Positions 18,707-27,923 are shown, numbered from the stretch's first letter. The stretch is DNA of 64,000 nt from Sorangium cellulosum So ce56 (GCF_000067165.1 NC_010162.1:5835001-5899000); one strand, 5' to 3'. Translations and numbers: made by a program. The notes: generated by a model not told the origin, from the sequence alone.

Positions 18707-19059
18707 CACCGCCTCACAGTTGTGCAAAGCACTGGATGCATCATGACTGGCGCCTCGCACCAACGAGATCAGGCCTCGTGGCGCACCACCGCATAGTCTC
18801 CGGCGGCACCTCGCGGGCGCAACCGGGCGCGACCGGGCGCGCGGCACCATTGACGCTGGACAGCGCCATGGGCCACAGCAATGTCTACTCTTTGGTCTGC
18901 AGACAAACCATCAAGCGAGCGTCGGAGCAGACACGCGCTGCCCACAGACGCTGCACGTCATGGTCGAGCCCTCAGGGCCGTTTCTCAGCTTACAACCACC
19001 TGGCGCCTAGCCTACAGCGGAAATCTTGCTATGCAAGGCACATATTTGCCAAACAATTC

Positions 19060-19076
19060 GTCCCACAATGTGGGAC
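19060..19076. promoter_or_regulatory. Perfect palindrome, candidate operator
   Basis: GTCCCACAATGTGGGAC: two 8-nt arms around one base, about 355 bp upstream of the AT-ER start, in the lower-GC leader. The arm length and spacing fit a dimeric regulator site. No regulator is identified. Confidence 0.45.
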
Positions 19077-19172
19077 ACGCCGCGACACTCAACTCGATCA
19101 GGTCTCGCGCATCTGTCGAGCGGCTGAGCTGCGTGGTGCGCAGTTTGCATCGATCCTGCGCCGCCATATGTC

Positions 19173-19192
19173 GCATCTTGGTTGCAAGATGC
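19173..19192. promoter_or_regulatory. Second perfect palindrome, candidate operator
   Basis: GCATCTTGGTTGCAAGATGC: 8-nt arms with a 4-nt centre, about 470 bp upstream of the AT-ER start and next to the most A/T-rich stretch of the leader (around 19190-19250). It could be a regulator site or a small hairpin. Confidence 0.45.
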
Positions 19193-19991
19193 AATACAAT
19201 TAACATAGTAGCGCAACCATATTTCGGCGCGATTTCCTCTCCTGATTTCGTATGTATCCACGCGCGCCGAGGCCGTCGTCCGCGTCGGGACCGTCGATAG
19301 GCAGAGGCGGCGCCGAGCGCCGCGTCCGCGCCCTGCAGCGCACGACAGGCCGACAGCGCTCCTCGGCCGCAGCACCAGGTTCGCGGGCGCATCACCTCGC
19401 GGTCGTGCCGCTTCGCCGCCTGGCCGCTGGCGCAGATCGCCACTCCGCACAACGCCAGCTTTATTCGACGGGGGCAATGACAGTCCCGTTGCATCATGAA
19501 GGAGATTCAATGACTGAATGGCCGTGGTCAGCTGCTCGCTGGGAAGACCGGGGTCCACGCACAGCGAGTCAGCGCGGCGACCGGCTACCCGGACGAAGGG
19601 GCATGATTCGAAAGCTCGTGAGGTGTCCAGTAGGGCCCGTACGTTACGTGAGCCTGGGCAGCCTTGAGGAGCCATGCCGCCGTCGATGGATGCCTCCACA
19701 TTGTTTCGCAATGGTTTCGAGAATCGATCATCTACGCGATCTGTCACTTCTATCGAAATGGAACAACAGTATCCCCAGAGCGCAGACACGCCGCAGCTGG
19801 ACGAGTCCTGGCGGGGCTATGGCCGGCGCAAGGCTCAGGGTCAGCGGCGTGATCTGGTCGGAGGACGCAGACGCCTAGTACTACAGCCGCACTTGCGACC
19901 CATCGCGGCTGTAGGCAGGCTGATGGACATGGTTTTCTCGACGATTTTGACGCCGACCGCCGCGCCTCGGACCAAGTGCGTCCGTGGTACG

Positions 19992-20072
19992 AGAATCACG
20001 TCCGGAGTATGCGGCGATACCTAGGCGACGCCAGGTGGGCGTTCTGGAACGGCCGCGTTCCGTACGTGGAAC
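19992..20072 (-). repeat. Dispersed 81-nt repeat, copy 1 (inverted)
   Basis: Read on the minus strand it holds GAACGCGGCCGTTCCAG, then CGCATACTCCGGACGTGAT. The same order of words at the same length recurs at 53484-53564 and 57130-57210 on the plus strand. The core includes imperfect palindromes. Confidence 0.75.
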
Positions 20073-20139
20073 ACGAGAGAGCCAAGGCCAGGGCATCGAT
20101 CACGTTCACGTTGAGCAAGCGAGAAATGAACCGCCAAGA

Positions 20140-20184
20140 CACCAAGGACGCCAAGAGGGTGTCCTGCGCTTGGCGCCCTTGGTG
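20140..20184. repeat. CCAAG-type hairpin repeat
   Basis: Arms CACCAAGGACGCCAAG (20140-20155) and CTTGGCGCCCTTGGTG (20169-20184) pair over 16 nt with one mismatch and a 13-nt loop. The preceding CCGCCAAGACACCAAGG wording resembles widespread REP-like elements. It lies outside any gene. Confidence 0.65.
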
Positions 20185-20572
20185 CCGTGGCAGTTCGAGT
20201 TTCTGCTCTTTTCAGTCGGTTTCAGCCCGCTTGTCGTTCTCGCTGCTCAAGGACGAGGGACGGTCCGGGGAGTCGCCAGAAGAGGGCATCCATAGGGGGT
20301 CACGCGAGGAGGCGGGTGGGCAGGCGCCCGAGGAAGTTGATCGATGGTCCACTGGCGCACGCCCGCGAGCTTCACGGTGGCGACCGCCGATGAGGCCGTC
20401 ATCACTGCATCAAAGCGAACGGCCCATCGCCCGTCCGCTTCCCCTTCCGCAGATGGGCCCGAGGGGGTGCCAACGCTGGGGACCGGGGCACCGAGCTCCC
20501 CGAGCTCGACCTGGAGCGCCGAGCTCCGACGCTGATACGACAGCACGCGCAACGCTGTGCTACCGTGAGGAG

Positions 20573-21277
20573 GTGATCCGCCAGAGCGCACTCACCGGGA
20601 CCGCGGTCGAGCGGAGGATCACATTCGCCGAGTGGACCAGCCTGCCTGAAGAGGAACCGGGTGAGCTCGTCGACGGGCGGCTCGTGGAGGAAGAGGCGCC
20701 GGACGCCGTTCACGAAGTGATCGTGGCCTGGGTGATCAGGGTACTCGGGGGCTGGCTCATCCCGCAGGGCGGGCTCGTGCTGGGCTCCGAAGCGAAGTAC
20801 GCCGTGAGCGCTGTCTCTGGCCGGAAGCCCGACGCCTCTGCGTACATGCCTCAGAGCCGCAAGCCACCTCGGCGCGGGACGATCCACGCTCCGCCCGACA
20901 TCATGGTCGAGGTGGTCTCTCCTACCCCGCGGGACGCGCGCCGCGACCGTGTCGAGAAGCTCCACGAATACGCGTCTTTCGGGGTGCGCTGGTATTGGAT
21001 CATCGACCCGCAGGAAAGGACGATCGAGCTCCTCGAGCTAGGAACCGACCGCCGCTACGTGCACGCGCGCTCGGCGGCGGACGGGATCGTCGGCAATCTT
21101 CCCGGCGTAGAGGGACTCTCGCTCGAGCTCGACGCGCTCTGGAGCGAGGTAGAGCTGCTCGGTCCTGAATCCGGAGAAGGAGCGCTCGGAGACCCGGAAG
21201 CCCAGTCGCGGTGCCGCACTTCGTGCGGCACCTGCCTGAACCTCGAGCCGACGCTCAGCGCGCCGCCAAGCTCTTGA
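20573..21277 (+). CDS. Uma2-family (DUF820) putative endonuclease
   Basis: 234 residues. The fold is the PD-(D/E)xK nuclease-like Uma2 family: GELVDGRLVEEE near the front, KPDASAYMP and PPDIMVEVVSP in the core, and EYASFGVRWYWIIDPQ before the C-terminal strand. These genes are often multicopy in myxobacteria and cyanobacteria and are linked with mobile or selfish DNA; the cellular role is unknown. Start: GTG at 20573 lies inside a perfect AGGAGGTGAT Shine-Dalgarno word, and no start codon is seen just after it, so the true start is uncertain. The last about 25 residues (Cys- and Ser-rich) look unlike the family and may be read-through of non-coding DNA. Confidence 0.8.
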   Translation: MIRQSALTGTAVERRITFAEWTSLPEEEPGELVDGRLVEEEAPDAVHEVIVAWVIRVLGGWLIPQGGLVLGSEAKYAVSAVSGRKPDASAYMPQSRKPPRRGTIHAPPDIMVEVVSPTPRDARRDRVEKLHEYASFGVRWYWIIDPQERTIELLELGTDRRYVHARSAADGIVGNLPGVEGLSLELDALWSEVELLGPESGEGALGDPEAQSRCRTSCGTCLNLEPTLSAPPSS

Positions 21278-21293
21278 AATTATGAATGAATTG

Positions 21294-21368
21294 CGTCCCC
21301 AGCGGGATTCGAACCCGCGTAGCAGCCTTGAAAGGGCTGAGTCCTGGGCCGGGCTAGACGATGGGGAC
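21294..21368 (-). tRNA. tRNA-Glu (anticodon UUC)
   Basis: The minus-strand reading gives acceptor arms GTCCCCA and TGGGGAC, the anticodon stem-loop CAGCCCTTTCAAGGCTG with anticodon TTC, and the T-arm GGGTTCGAATCCC. The discriminator base is G, as usual for Glu, and CCA is not encoded. It lies 17 nt from the end of the Uma2 gene. Confidence 0.95.
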
Positions 21369-21827
21369 CGGCGATTCGGCGCGGGACCCTACCGTCCGTC
21401 GTCGAGCAATGCAAGCCCAACTCGCGTCGCCCGTTGGGGTTTCCTCCGTCGGGCCCGCTCCCGCCCTGCGCCCCCCGCAGCCGCGGCACGCGCCGGCCGC
21501 GGGGCCTCTCGTGGCGCGCCGCAGGCCACCCGCCGAGGCGTCGGTCGCTCGGCATCGCCGCATCTCCGCTCACCGCTCGCCTGCCACGAGCCTCCGTCCC
21601 GACGCGAGCCTCCGTCCCGACGCGAGCTCCTTCGCGGCTCCAGCTGCGCGCCATCTACGCCGCCCACCGCGCCCGCCGCCCCGCGAACCGCTGGACGACC
21701 GCCCTGAATCGGGCGACCATCCCCCACCCTACCTCACCCGATCCACCGAACGCCGCACAGGCCGAGCTCTCCCCATGCCGCCGTCCCCGCGCCTCGAGCC
21801 TGCCGTTCCGATGTCCCAGGGAGGACC
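21369..21827. other. Gap between tRNA-Glu and TonB receptor
   Basis: 459 nt with no credible gene. It contains a perfect 18-nt tandem duplication (CCTCCGTCCCGACGCGAG) at 21591-21626. The promoter of the receptor operon should be here, but I see no clear box or iron-regulator site. Confidence 0.6.
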
Positions 21828-24011
21828 GTGCCCCGGCGTCGGCGCCTGACGCGCGCCGCGCTGCTCGCCTTCTGCCCGCTCCCGGCGCTCGTCCTAGCCG
21901 CGTTCTCGCGCCCTGCGCTCGCGCTCGCGCAGCTCCCTTCCGCGCAGCCGTCCGCCGCGCCCTCTTCCCCTTCTCCTCTTCCCGCTTCTTCGCCCTCCTC
22001 TCCCGCGTCGCCTCGTCCCTCTCCATCATCTCCGCCCTCGCCCGCCGCGCCGCCTCCCCTCGAGGTCGTCGTCACCGGTACCCGCACCCCGGAGAGCAGC
22101 CAGCGCGCCACCGTGCGCACGCGCGTCGTCACCCGCGACGAGGCCGAGCGCCGCGGCGCCACCAACGTCGGTGAGGCGCTCGACGGCGAGCTCGGCGTCC
22201 AGGTCAACCCGAGCGCCTACGGCGCGCTCGGCAACCCGAGCGCCATCCAGATCCAGGGCTTCGACCTCGACCGCGTCCTCGTCCTCGAGGACGGCGAGCG
22301 CGTCATCGGCGACGCCGGCGGCGCCATCGACCTCTCGTCCCTCCCGCTCGGCGACGTCTCCCGCATCGAGCTCGTCACCGGGCCGACCAGCTCGCTCTAC
22401 GGCACCAGCGCCATCGGCGGCGTCGTCAACGTGCTCTCCGCGCCCCCCGAGCACCCGGGCTTCAGCGGCCGCGCCCGCCTCGAAGGCCGGAGCCGCGCCG
22501 GGCTCGTCCTCCAGGGATCGGGCGCCTACCGGGGCGAGCGCGCCTGGGTCAGCGCCGACGCGTCGTTCCAGCGGGAGGACAGCCTCTCCCTCGTCGAGCC
22601 CGCCGAGAACCTCGCCCATCCCGAGGCTGGCGCCGACGCCCCCACCGCCCTGCCCGAGCGCTCCCAGACCCTCCTCGGCCTGCGCGCCGGCGCCGCGCTC
22701 GGCAGGGACATCGACCTGCGGCTCCGCGCGCGCTGGATCCACGACGCGCAGGACGGCATCGAGCAGCAGGAGCGGCCTGTCCTGGGGGTCTACCTTTACG
22801 ACCTCCCCGAGGTGACCGACCGCATCACCCTGCACCTCGCCGAGACGCTCGACCTCGGCGGCGGCTCCAGCCTGCGCCTCGCCGCGGGCCAGCAATGGGC
22901 CTTCCGGTCGAGCGGCCGCGACCAGCGCGGCTCGCCCTACGAGGAGCTGCGCGAGCGCTCGGGCACCCTCCAGAGCTACGAGGCGATCGCCACCGTCGCC
23001 GACGGGAAGCGCACCTGGGTCGCCGGGGCGCGCGCCGAGGTGGAGACGCTCGACCAGGTGCTCAAGACCACCGCCGTGACCACCTCCGGCACCGAGGAGA
23101 TCCCGCCGAACGACGAGGTGCCCAGCACCCGGCTCGGCAGCGCCGCGCTCTACGGCCAGCTCGGGTGGAAGCTCACCGACGAGCTCACCCTCATGCCCGG
23201 CGTTCGCGGCGAGCTCCGCGTCCGCTACGGCGGCGTCGTCGCCCCACGCCTCGCGCTCGCGTACCGGCCCTCGCCGTCGCTCACGCTGCGCGTCTCCGGC
23301 GGGCGGGGATTCCGCGCCCCCAGCGCGAAGGAGCTCGGCTTCTCGTTCGACCACTCGAGCCTCGGCTACATCCTCGAGGGCAACCCGGAGCTCGCCCCCG
23401 AGACGTCCTGGGGCGTGAACGGCGATGTCACATGGATCCCCCGAGAGGGGATCACGGCGCGGGCCGGCGCCTTCTCGAACTGGGTCGACAACCTGATCGA
23501 CGTCGATCCGAAGCCCGTCAGCTCCTCCGCCGGCGTCGATACGTACACCTACACGAACATCGCCGAGGCCCGCACCGCTGGCCTCGATCTCTCGGCCACG
23601 CTCCAGGCCACACCGTGGCTCCGCGTCGAGGCCGGCTACGCCTACCTCTGGACACGCGACGACACGGCCGATCCCGGACAGCCGCTCTCCGGCAAACCGC
23701 CGCACACGGCGCAGGCGTCGCTCCGCGCCGATCTGCCGCTCCGGATCGAGCTCGTCACCCGCCTCCGGACCATCAGCGGCGCGTTCGTCGAGAGAGGCCC
23801 GCGCGCCGAGGAAGACGTGTACGCCCCCGGGTTCACGACGCTCGACGCGCGGCTCGCGCGGCCGCTCTGGCCTTCGTCGCAGGCGTATCTCGGCGTCAGG
23901 AACCTGCTTGGCGCGCAAAAGGCCCCTGATCGCCGCGGCGATCACCGGCCCCTCGAGGGGCGCACGTTTTACGTCGGCGTCCGCGCCGATCTACCGTGGG
24001 AGGACTCATGA
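21828..24011 (+). CDS. TonB-dependent outer-membrane receptor, probably for heme
   Basis: 727 residues. A signal peptide (1-34) and a long Ser/Pro-rich spacer (35-75) precede the TonB box region (LEVVVTGTRTPE), a plug domain (about 90-200, SIELVTGP-like RIELVTGPTSSLYGTSAIGG), and a 22-strand-type barrel. Receptor landmarks are GRGFRAPSAKELGF and NPELAPETSWG, and it ends in an aromatic-containing strand (FYVGVRADLPW). The partner gene overlapping its stop is HmuY-like, so heme is the likely ligand, imported across the outer membrane with TonB-ExbBD energy (not in this window). Start: GTG at 21828 preceded by GGGAGGA. The Ser/Pro spacer is unusually long. Confidence 0.9.
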   Translation: MPRRRRLTRAALLAFCPLPALVLAAFSRPALALAQLPSAQPSAAPSSPSPLPASSPSSPASPRPSPSSPPSPAAPPPLEVVVTGTRTPESSQRATVRTRVVTRDEAERRGATNVGEALDGELGVQVNPSAYGALGNPSAIQIQGFDLDRVLVLEDGERVIGDAGGAIDLSSLPLGDVSRIELVTGPTSSLYGTSAIGGVVNVLSAPPEHPGFSGRARLEGRSRAGLVLQGSGAYRGERAWVSADASFQREDSLSLVEPAENLAHPEAGADAPTALPERSQTLLGLRAGAALGRDIDLRLRARWIHDAQDGIEQQERPVLGVYLYDLPEVTDRITLHLAETLDLGGGSSLRLAAGQQWAFRSSGRDQRGSPYEELRERSGTLQSYEAIATVADGKRTWVAGARAEVETLDQVLKTTAVTTSGTEEIPPNDEVPSTRLGSAALYGQLGWKLTDELTLMPGVRGELRVRYGGVVAPRLALAYRPSPSLTLRVSGGRGFRAPSAKELGFSFDHSSLGYILEGNPELAPETSWGVNGDVTWIPREGITARAGAFSNWVDNLIDVDPKPVSSSAGVDTYTYTNIAEARTAGLDLSATLQATPWLRVEAGYAYLWTRDDTADPGQPLSGKPPHTAQASLRADLPLRIELVTRLRTISGAFVERGPRAEEDVYAPGFTTLDARLARPLWPSSQAYLGVRNLLGAQKAPDRRGDHRPLEGRTFYVGVRADLPWEDS

Positions 24012-25078
24012 CAAGAGGATCGGTCGCGGCGGCGCTTCTCCTGCTCACCCCGGCGTGCGGCGACGGCGGAGACCCGGGGACCACGGACGACGGCGCGCTC
24101 CTCGAGGTCGACGTGCCGGCCACCGGCCGCGTCTTCCTCCGCCTCGCGACGCCGGAGATCGCGCTCCCGGAAGGAGACGGCGCGGCGCCCACCGACTGGG
24201 ATCTCGCGCTCTCGGGCTACGACGTCTTCACCAACAGCGGCCTCAGCGGCCCCGGCGAAGGCGGCGCGCTGCCGATCGGCCTCGAGGACTACAGAGCGGG
24301 TGAGCTGCCGAACACGCCCTTCCTGCTCACGGACGACTCCGGCGGCGCCTTCTCGCGCTGGTACGCCTACGACGGCGAGGAGCACGTCGCCTTCAGCCGC
24401 TACCACGTCCACGCGATCGAGCACGAGGGCAGGTACTGGAAGCTCCAGATCTTCTCCTTCTACGGGGAGGTGGACGGGGCGCCGATCACCGCGCTCTATC
24501 AGCTCCGCTACGCCGAGGTGCTCCCCGACGGCTCCGGCCCGACCGTCGACATCCAGGATCTCGACGCGACCGCGGGCGGCATCGACGCGGTCGAGACCGA
24601 GCCGAGCGCTTGCCTCGACCTCGCGGGCAACCGGCAGCTGATGCTCACGCCCGAAGAGGCGCGCGCGTCGGCGGATTGGAATGTCTGCTTCCGAAGGACG
24701 CTCGTCAGCGTCAACGGCGAGCTCGGCGGCCCCGGGACCACGCGCGCCGCCGACCTCCAGGCAGATGCGTCGGACTCCGAGGAGCTCGCCGAGGTCAAGG
24801 CGCGCACCGCCGCGTCGGAGCAGGCGCGGTTCGACGCGGCCGACCACGCGGCCCTCTCCGATCCCGCCGTCCCGTACCGCGGCGACCACATCGCGACCGC
24901 CTTCACGGGGCGGTGGCTCGAGCCCGGCGCGACGCCCCCCGCGCCGGCCAAGGACGCCGCGTGGCTCGTCCAGGGCGCGGACGGCGTATCGCGCTTCGTG
25001 ATCGTCATCGAGCGCTTCGAGGGCGCGACGGAAGCATCTCCAGGTCGGGTGAGAATGCGCGTCAAGCAAGTGGAATGA
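24008..25078 (+). CDS. HmuY-like lipoprotein, putative heme-binding
   Basis: 356 residues. A short lipoprotein signal (MTRGSVAAALLLLTPAC) leads to a mature protein anchored at Cys17. The HmuY-like fold shows in DWDLALSGYDVFTNSG, GRYWKLQIFSFYG and the strand-rich core. HmuY proteins grab heme outside the cell and hand it to a TonB receptor. The start ATG overlaps the receptor stop (ATGA), with GGGAGGA upstream, so the two are translationally coupled. The second half (about 190-310) carries an extra segment with a Cys pair (SACLDLAG, WNVCFRR) that goes beyond the usual HmuY size. Family call good; ligand inferred. Confidence 0.82.
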   Translation: MTRGSVAAALLLLTPACGDGGDPGTTDDGALLEVDVPATGRVFLRLATPEIALPEGDGAAPTDWDLALSGYDVFTNSGLSGPGEGGALPIGLEDYRAGELPNTPFLLTDDSGGAFSRWYAYDGEEHVAFSRYHVHAIEHEGRYWKLQIFSFYGEVDGAPITALYQLRYAEVLPDGSGPTVDIQDLDATAGGIDAVETEPSACLDLAGNRQLMLTPEEARASADWNVCFRRTLVSVNGELGGPGTTRAADLQADASDSEELAEVKARTAASEQARFDAADHAALSDPAVPYRGDHIATAFTGRWLEPGATPPAPAKDAAWLVQGADGVSRFVIVIERFEGATEASPGRVRMRVKQVE

Positions 25079-25204
25079 GCGCCGCTCACGCCATCGCACA
25101 CCCCGCCGAGGTCACGAGCGTGCGCAGCGCGTGACACCGCGCGAGGGCCCGCGCATACTGCGCGCGCGGTGAGGGAAGGCCCTTCCCGACGCAGGAGCAT
25201 GCTT

Positions 25205-27016
25205 ATGTCAAACTCGCTTGCACCGGCATCGAGCGCCATCGATCCGTCTCGCGTGGACGGGAAGCCGGGCGGTGAGCGCCGGGCAACGCAGGTGCGCGGA
25301 GGCGCTCTCCTCGCCGCGGGCGCGCTCGCGGCCCTCGTCGCGGGCGCCTGCGGCGGCAGGGTGGTGGTCGACGGGTTCGAGCCGCCGCCGGACGGCTCCG
25401 GGGGCTCCGGCGGCTCCTGGAGCTCCGGAGACACCGCGAGCTCCGCGCCGCAAGACGCCTCCGGGGCCGGTCAAGGCGGCAGCATCGGCGAGGGGGGGGC
25501 CCCACCGATTCCGCCCCTCGTCAAGGAAGAGCACACCATCGTCGACATCGACGGCGCCGTCCCGGTGAACATCGAGCCGGGCACCCTGGGCTTCACGGCC
25601 GTCGCCGAGATCATGGCGTCATCGCCGAGCTTCGAGCCGGTCGGGATCGAGAGCATCCGCGGCCCCGACGGCAGGCTGCTGGCGGCCGACTACACCATCC
25701 CAGGCACGATGGCCGCCTTCTTCAACCAGGGCATCGGCGCGGCGGCCGTCCCCCAGACCGGCGCGGACGCATCCGCGCCGCTCGCGCCGGGCGTCTACTG
25801 GATCGAGCTCGGCAACGGCGGAGTCGGCCCCCTGAGAGAGCCGGTGCGCCTCTCGGTGTGGCACCGCCGGACGCTCGACGGGCGCTTTCACGGCGGGAAG
25901 ATCGACATCAACGCCTTCATCGCCGGAGAGGCGGTCTCCGAGCAGTACATGCGGCGCGCGCTGCTCGCCGCGTACGAGGGGTACGTGGGCCTCGGCGTGG
26001 GCAGCATCAACATCCGCCACCTGGGCTCTGAGTGGGAGTTCGTCGACGACGAGCTCCTCCCCGGCCTGCTCGAGCAGACGGCCGGCGCCCCCGGCCGTCC
26101 GGCCCTCAACGTGATCGCGGTGACGGCGTTCGGGGGGAGCATTGCGCAGGCGTCCGGCGTGACACCCGCCGTGCCCTCGGTCGCGGTCCAGCACGGCACC
26201 CACCTGAGCGGCATCGTGGTCACGCTCTACGAGGAGCCCTCGGTCGACACCGTCATCCTGCGCCATGAGCTCGGCCACCTCGCCGGGCTGTTCCACACCA
26301 CCGAGTTCGACGCTGACTTCGGCGACCCGCTCGACGACACCTCGCGGTGCGGCGACGTGGAGTCACAGATGGAGCGCTGCCCGGATTTCGGGAATCTCAT
26401 GTTCCCGACGGGGGGCGACTTCTCGGGCACGATGACGCCGCAGCAGACGGCGATCGTGCGGGCGAGCGCGCTTTACCGCGGGATCGTCGAGCAGGGCGGC
26501 GGGGCGGCCGTCCCGCTCCCGGCTGACGCGGACACGCCGGCGAGCGGAGCGCCCATCGCGCCGCCGGCTCCGGGCGAGGGTGCTCGCTCGTTTGCGCCGG
26601 ACCGCCTCGCCTCCACCGCCGCGCTCCCGCCGCACACCGCGGCGCTGCTCGCGGGGCACTTCTGCGGCCAGAGCGCGGCCCGAGGCGCGGATTTCGACGA
26701 GCTGCTCCGCGCGGCCGGCGCCGACGCGGATCGGCTGCTCGCGGTCGGCCGCGATCCCGGCGCGCCGGCGTACGTGAGGGCGCGCGCCCTCACCGCGGCG
26801 GGCCGCGCCGCCACGCGTTCCTCCGCCTCGGCGCGCGTGATCGCGGAGCTCCAGGCCCTCGCCGCGGACCCGCGCCTCCCGCGCCGCGCGCGGCTCGGCG
26901 CCGTCGAGGGGGTCGCGTCGGCCTCGCCCGCCGCCGCCCGCGCGCTCGCCGCGCGCCTGACCGCCGACGCCGACGGGGTCGTCGAGCGGATGGCGGCCCG
27001 CGCCGCCGCGCGGTAA
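25205..27016 (+). CDS. Lipoprotein zinc metalloprotease of metzincin type
   Basis: 603 residues. A lipoprotein signal ends at LVAGAC, then a Gly/Ser-rich linker (GSGGSGGS). The middle domain holds HELGHLAGLFH, the full HExxHxxGxxH zinc motif of metzincins, and a Met-turn-like NLMFPTG downstream. It should be an exported, membrane-anchored protease; the substrate is unknown. The C-terminal about 150 residues are Ala-rich helices resembling HEAT-type repeats and could serve as a binding arm. Start: GCAGGAG at 25191 favours ATG 25205 (7-nt gap) over ATG 25199. The gene end lies inside a 20-nt tandem repeat. Confidence 0.85.
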   Translation: MSNSLAPASSAIDPSRVDGKPGGERRATQVRGGALLAAGALAALVAGACGGRVVVDGFEPPPDGSGGSGGSWSSGDTASSAPQDASGAGQGGSIGEGGAPPIPPLVKEEHTIVDIDGAVPVNIEPGTLGFTAVAEIMASSPSFEPVGIESIRGPDGRLLAADYTIPGTMAAFFNQGIGAAAVPQTGADASAPLAPGVYWIELGNGGVGPLREPVRLSVWHRRTLDGRFHGGKIDINAFIAGEAVSEQYMRRALLAAYEGYVGLGVGSINIRHLGSEWEFVDDELLPGLLEQTAGAPGRPALNVIAVTAFGGSIAQASGVTPAVPSVAVQHGTHLSGIVVTLYEEPSVDTVILRHELGHLAGLFHTTEFDADFGDPLDDTSRCGDVESQMERCPDFGNLMFPTGGDFSGTMTPQQTAIVRASALYRGIVEQGGGAAVPLPADADTPASGAPIAPPAPGEGARSFAPDRLASTAALPPHTAALLAGHFCGQSAARGADFDELLRAAGADADRLLAVGRDPGAPAYVRARALTAAGRAATRSSASARVIAELQALAADPRLPRRARLGAVEGVASASPAAARALAARLTADADGVVERMAARAAAR

Positions 27017-27078
27017 GCCGCGCCGCCGCGCGGTGAGCCGCGCCGCCGCGCGGTGAGCCGCGCCGCCGCGCGGTGAGG
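27001..27078. repeat. 20-nt tandem repeat spanning a stop codon
   Basis: Four copies of CGCCGCCGCGCGGTGAGCCG. The first copy, with TAA in place of TGA, provides the last residues and stop of the protease gene; the others follow, each carrying an in-frame-type TGA word. Confidence 0.9.
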
Positions 27079-27098
27079 CCGCGCCGCCGAGGCCGGCG

Positions 27099-27923
27099 TT
27101 ATCCCGCCCTGGATCTCGCGGCCGTGGTGATCACGCCCGTCCCTGCGACGGCGCGCGCGAAGTCCAGCCCCGTCAGCACGCCGCGGAGCCGCCGCCCCTG
27201 CACCACGAGCACGCGCCGCGCCTGCGCCGCGTGCGCGGCGGCCGCGGCGCGGTGGAGCGGCGTCCGGACGTCGAGGCAGACCAGGGCCGGGCTCATCACG
27301 TCCTCGACCGGTGAATCGGACAGCACGCCGTGCGCGAGCAGCGCCTCGGTCTGCGTGAACATCCCCACCGGCCACCCGCCGGGATCCACCACCACGAGCC
27401 CGCTCACCTGCGCCGTCGTCAGCCGGTCGGCGGCGAGCGCGAGCGGCGCGTCGAGCGGGATCGTGTACGCGGGCGCCGACATGAGCCCGGCGATCGGCGT
27501 CGGGTCCCGCGCCTCGACCAGGGAGAGCAGGAGATCCTTGGTGCTGAACACGCCGGTCAAGGCCTCGTCCTCGCGGACGAACACGCGATGGATACGGTGC
27601 TTCAGCAGCACGCTCGCCGCCTGCACGACCAGCGTCGCGCGCCCGACGGTGATGATGCCCGGGCGCAGCACGGCCCGCGCGGGGACATCGGGCAACGTGA
27701 GCAGCATTCCTCGGCTGTTCGTCTTCGTCTCGAACCTGCCGAGCCGGAGCAGGTCGGTGCGCGACAGCACGCCGATCGCGCGCGACGCCGCGTCCAGGAT
27801 CGGAACGCAGGAGATCGCGCGCTCGCCCAGCGTGCGGTGCACCTCTGGCAGCGGCGTCATGTCGGACGCCGCGATGACTTCACAGGTCATGTAACGCGAG
27901 ACGGGTGTCGCAAAAGACATCAT
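27099..27923 (-). CDS. Protein with four CBS domains
   Basis: 274 residues made of two Bateman modules. Each CBS pair shows the usual pattern: VSRYMTCEVIAASDMTPLPEV, CVPILDAASRAIGVLSRTDLL, HRVFVREDEALTGVFSTKDLL, then GLMSAPAYTIPLDAPL, GLVVVDPGGWPVGMFTQTEAL and VEDVMSPALVCLDVRTPL. CBS pairs bind adenosine nucleotides and sense energy state, or act as signal relays. No catalytic domain is attached, so a partner protein is expected but not visible here. Start: ATG at 27923 with GAGGA 9 nt upstream; ATG 27920 is the alternative. It converges with the protease gene. Confidence 0.88.
   Translation of the reverse strand: MMSFATPVSRYMTCEVIAASDMTPLPEVHRTLGERAISCVPILDAASRAIGVLSRTDLLRLGRFETKTNSRGMLLTLPDVPARAVLRPGIITVGRATLVVQAASVLLKHRIHRVFVREDEALTGVFSTKDLLLSLVEARDPTPIAGLMSAPAYTIPLDAPLALAADRLTTAQVSGLVVVDPGGWPVGMFTQTEALLAHGVLSDSPVEDVMSPALVCLDVRTPLHRAAAAAHAAQARRVLVVQGRRLRGVLTGLDFARAVAGTGVITTAARSRAG

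Larger units (their letters stand above)
18707..20572. other. Long gene-poor leader upstream of the PKS operon
   Basis: About 1.9 kb with no reading frame I can defend. Positions 19000-19260 are clearly lower in GC than the surroundings and hold two perfect palindromes, so the PKS promoter probably lies here. Further right are one copy of a dispersed 81-nt repeat (19992-20072) and a CCAAG-type hairpin (20140-20184). The open frames across it show no family likeness. Confidence 0.6.

Noticed and set aside
19007..19789. Minus-strand frame of 260 codons in the PKS leader
   Set aside because: No family likeness, mixed codon use and no ribosome site; it crosses the palindromes of the control region.
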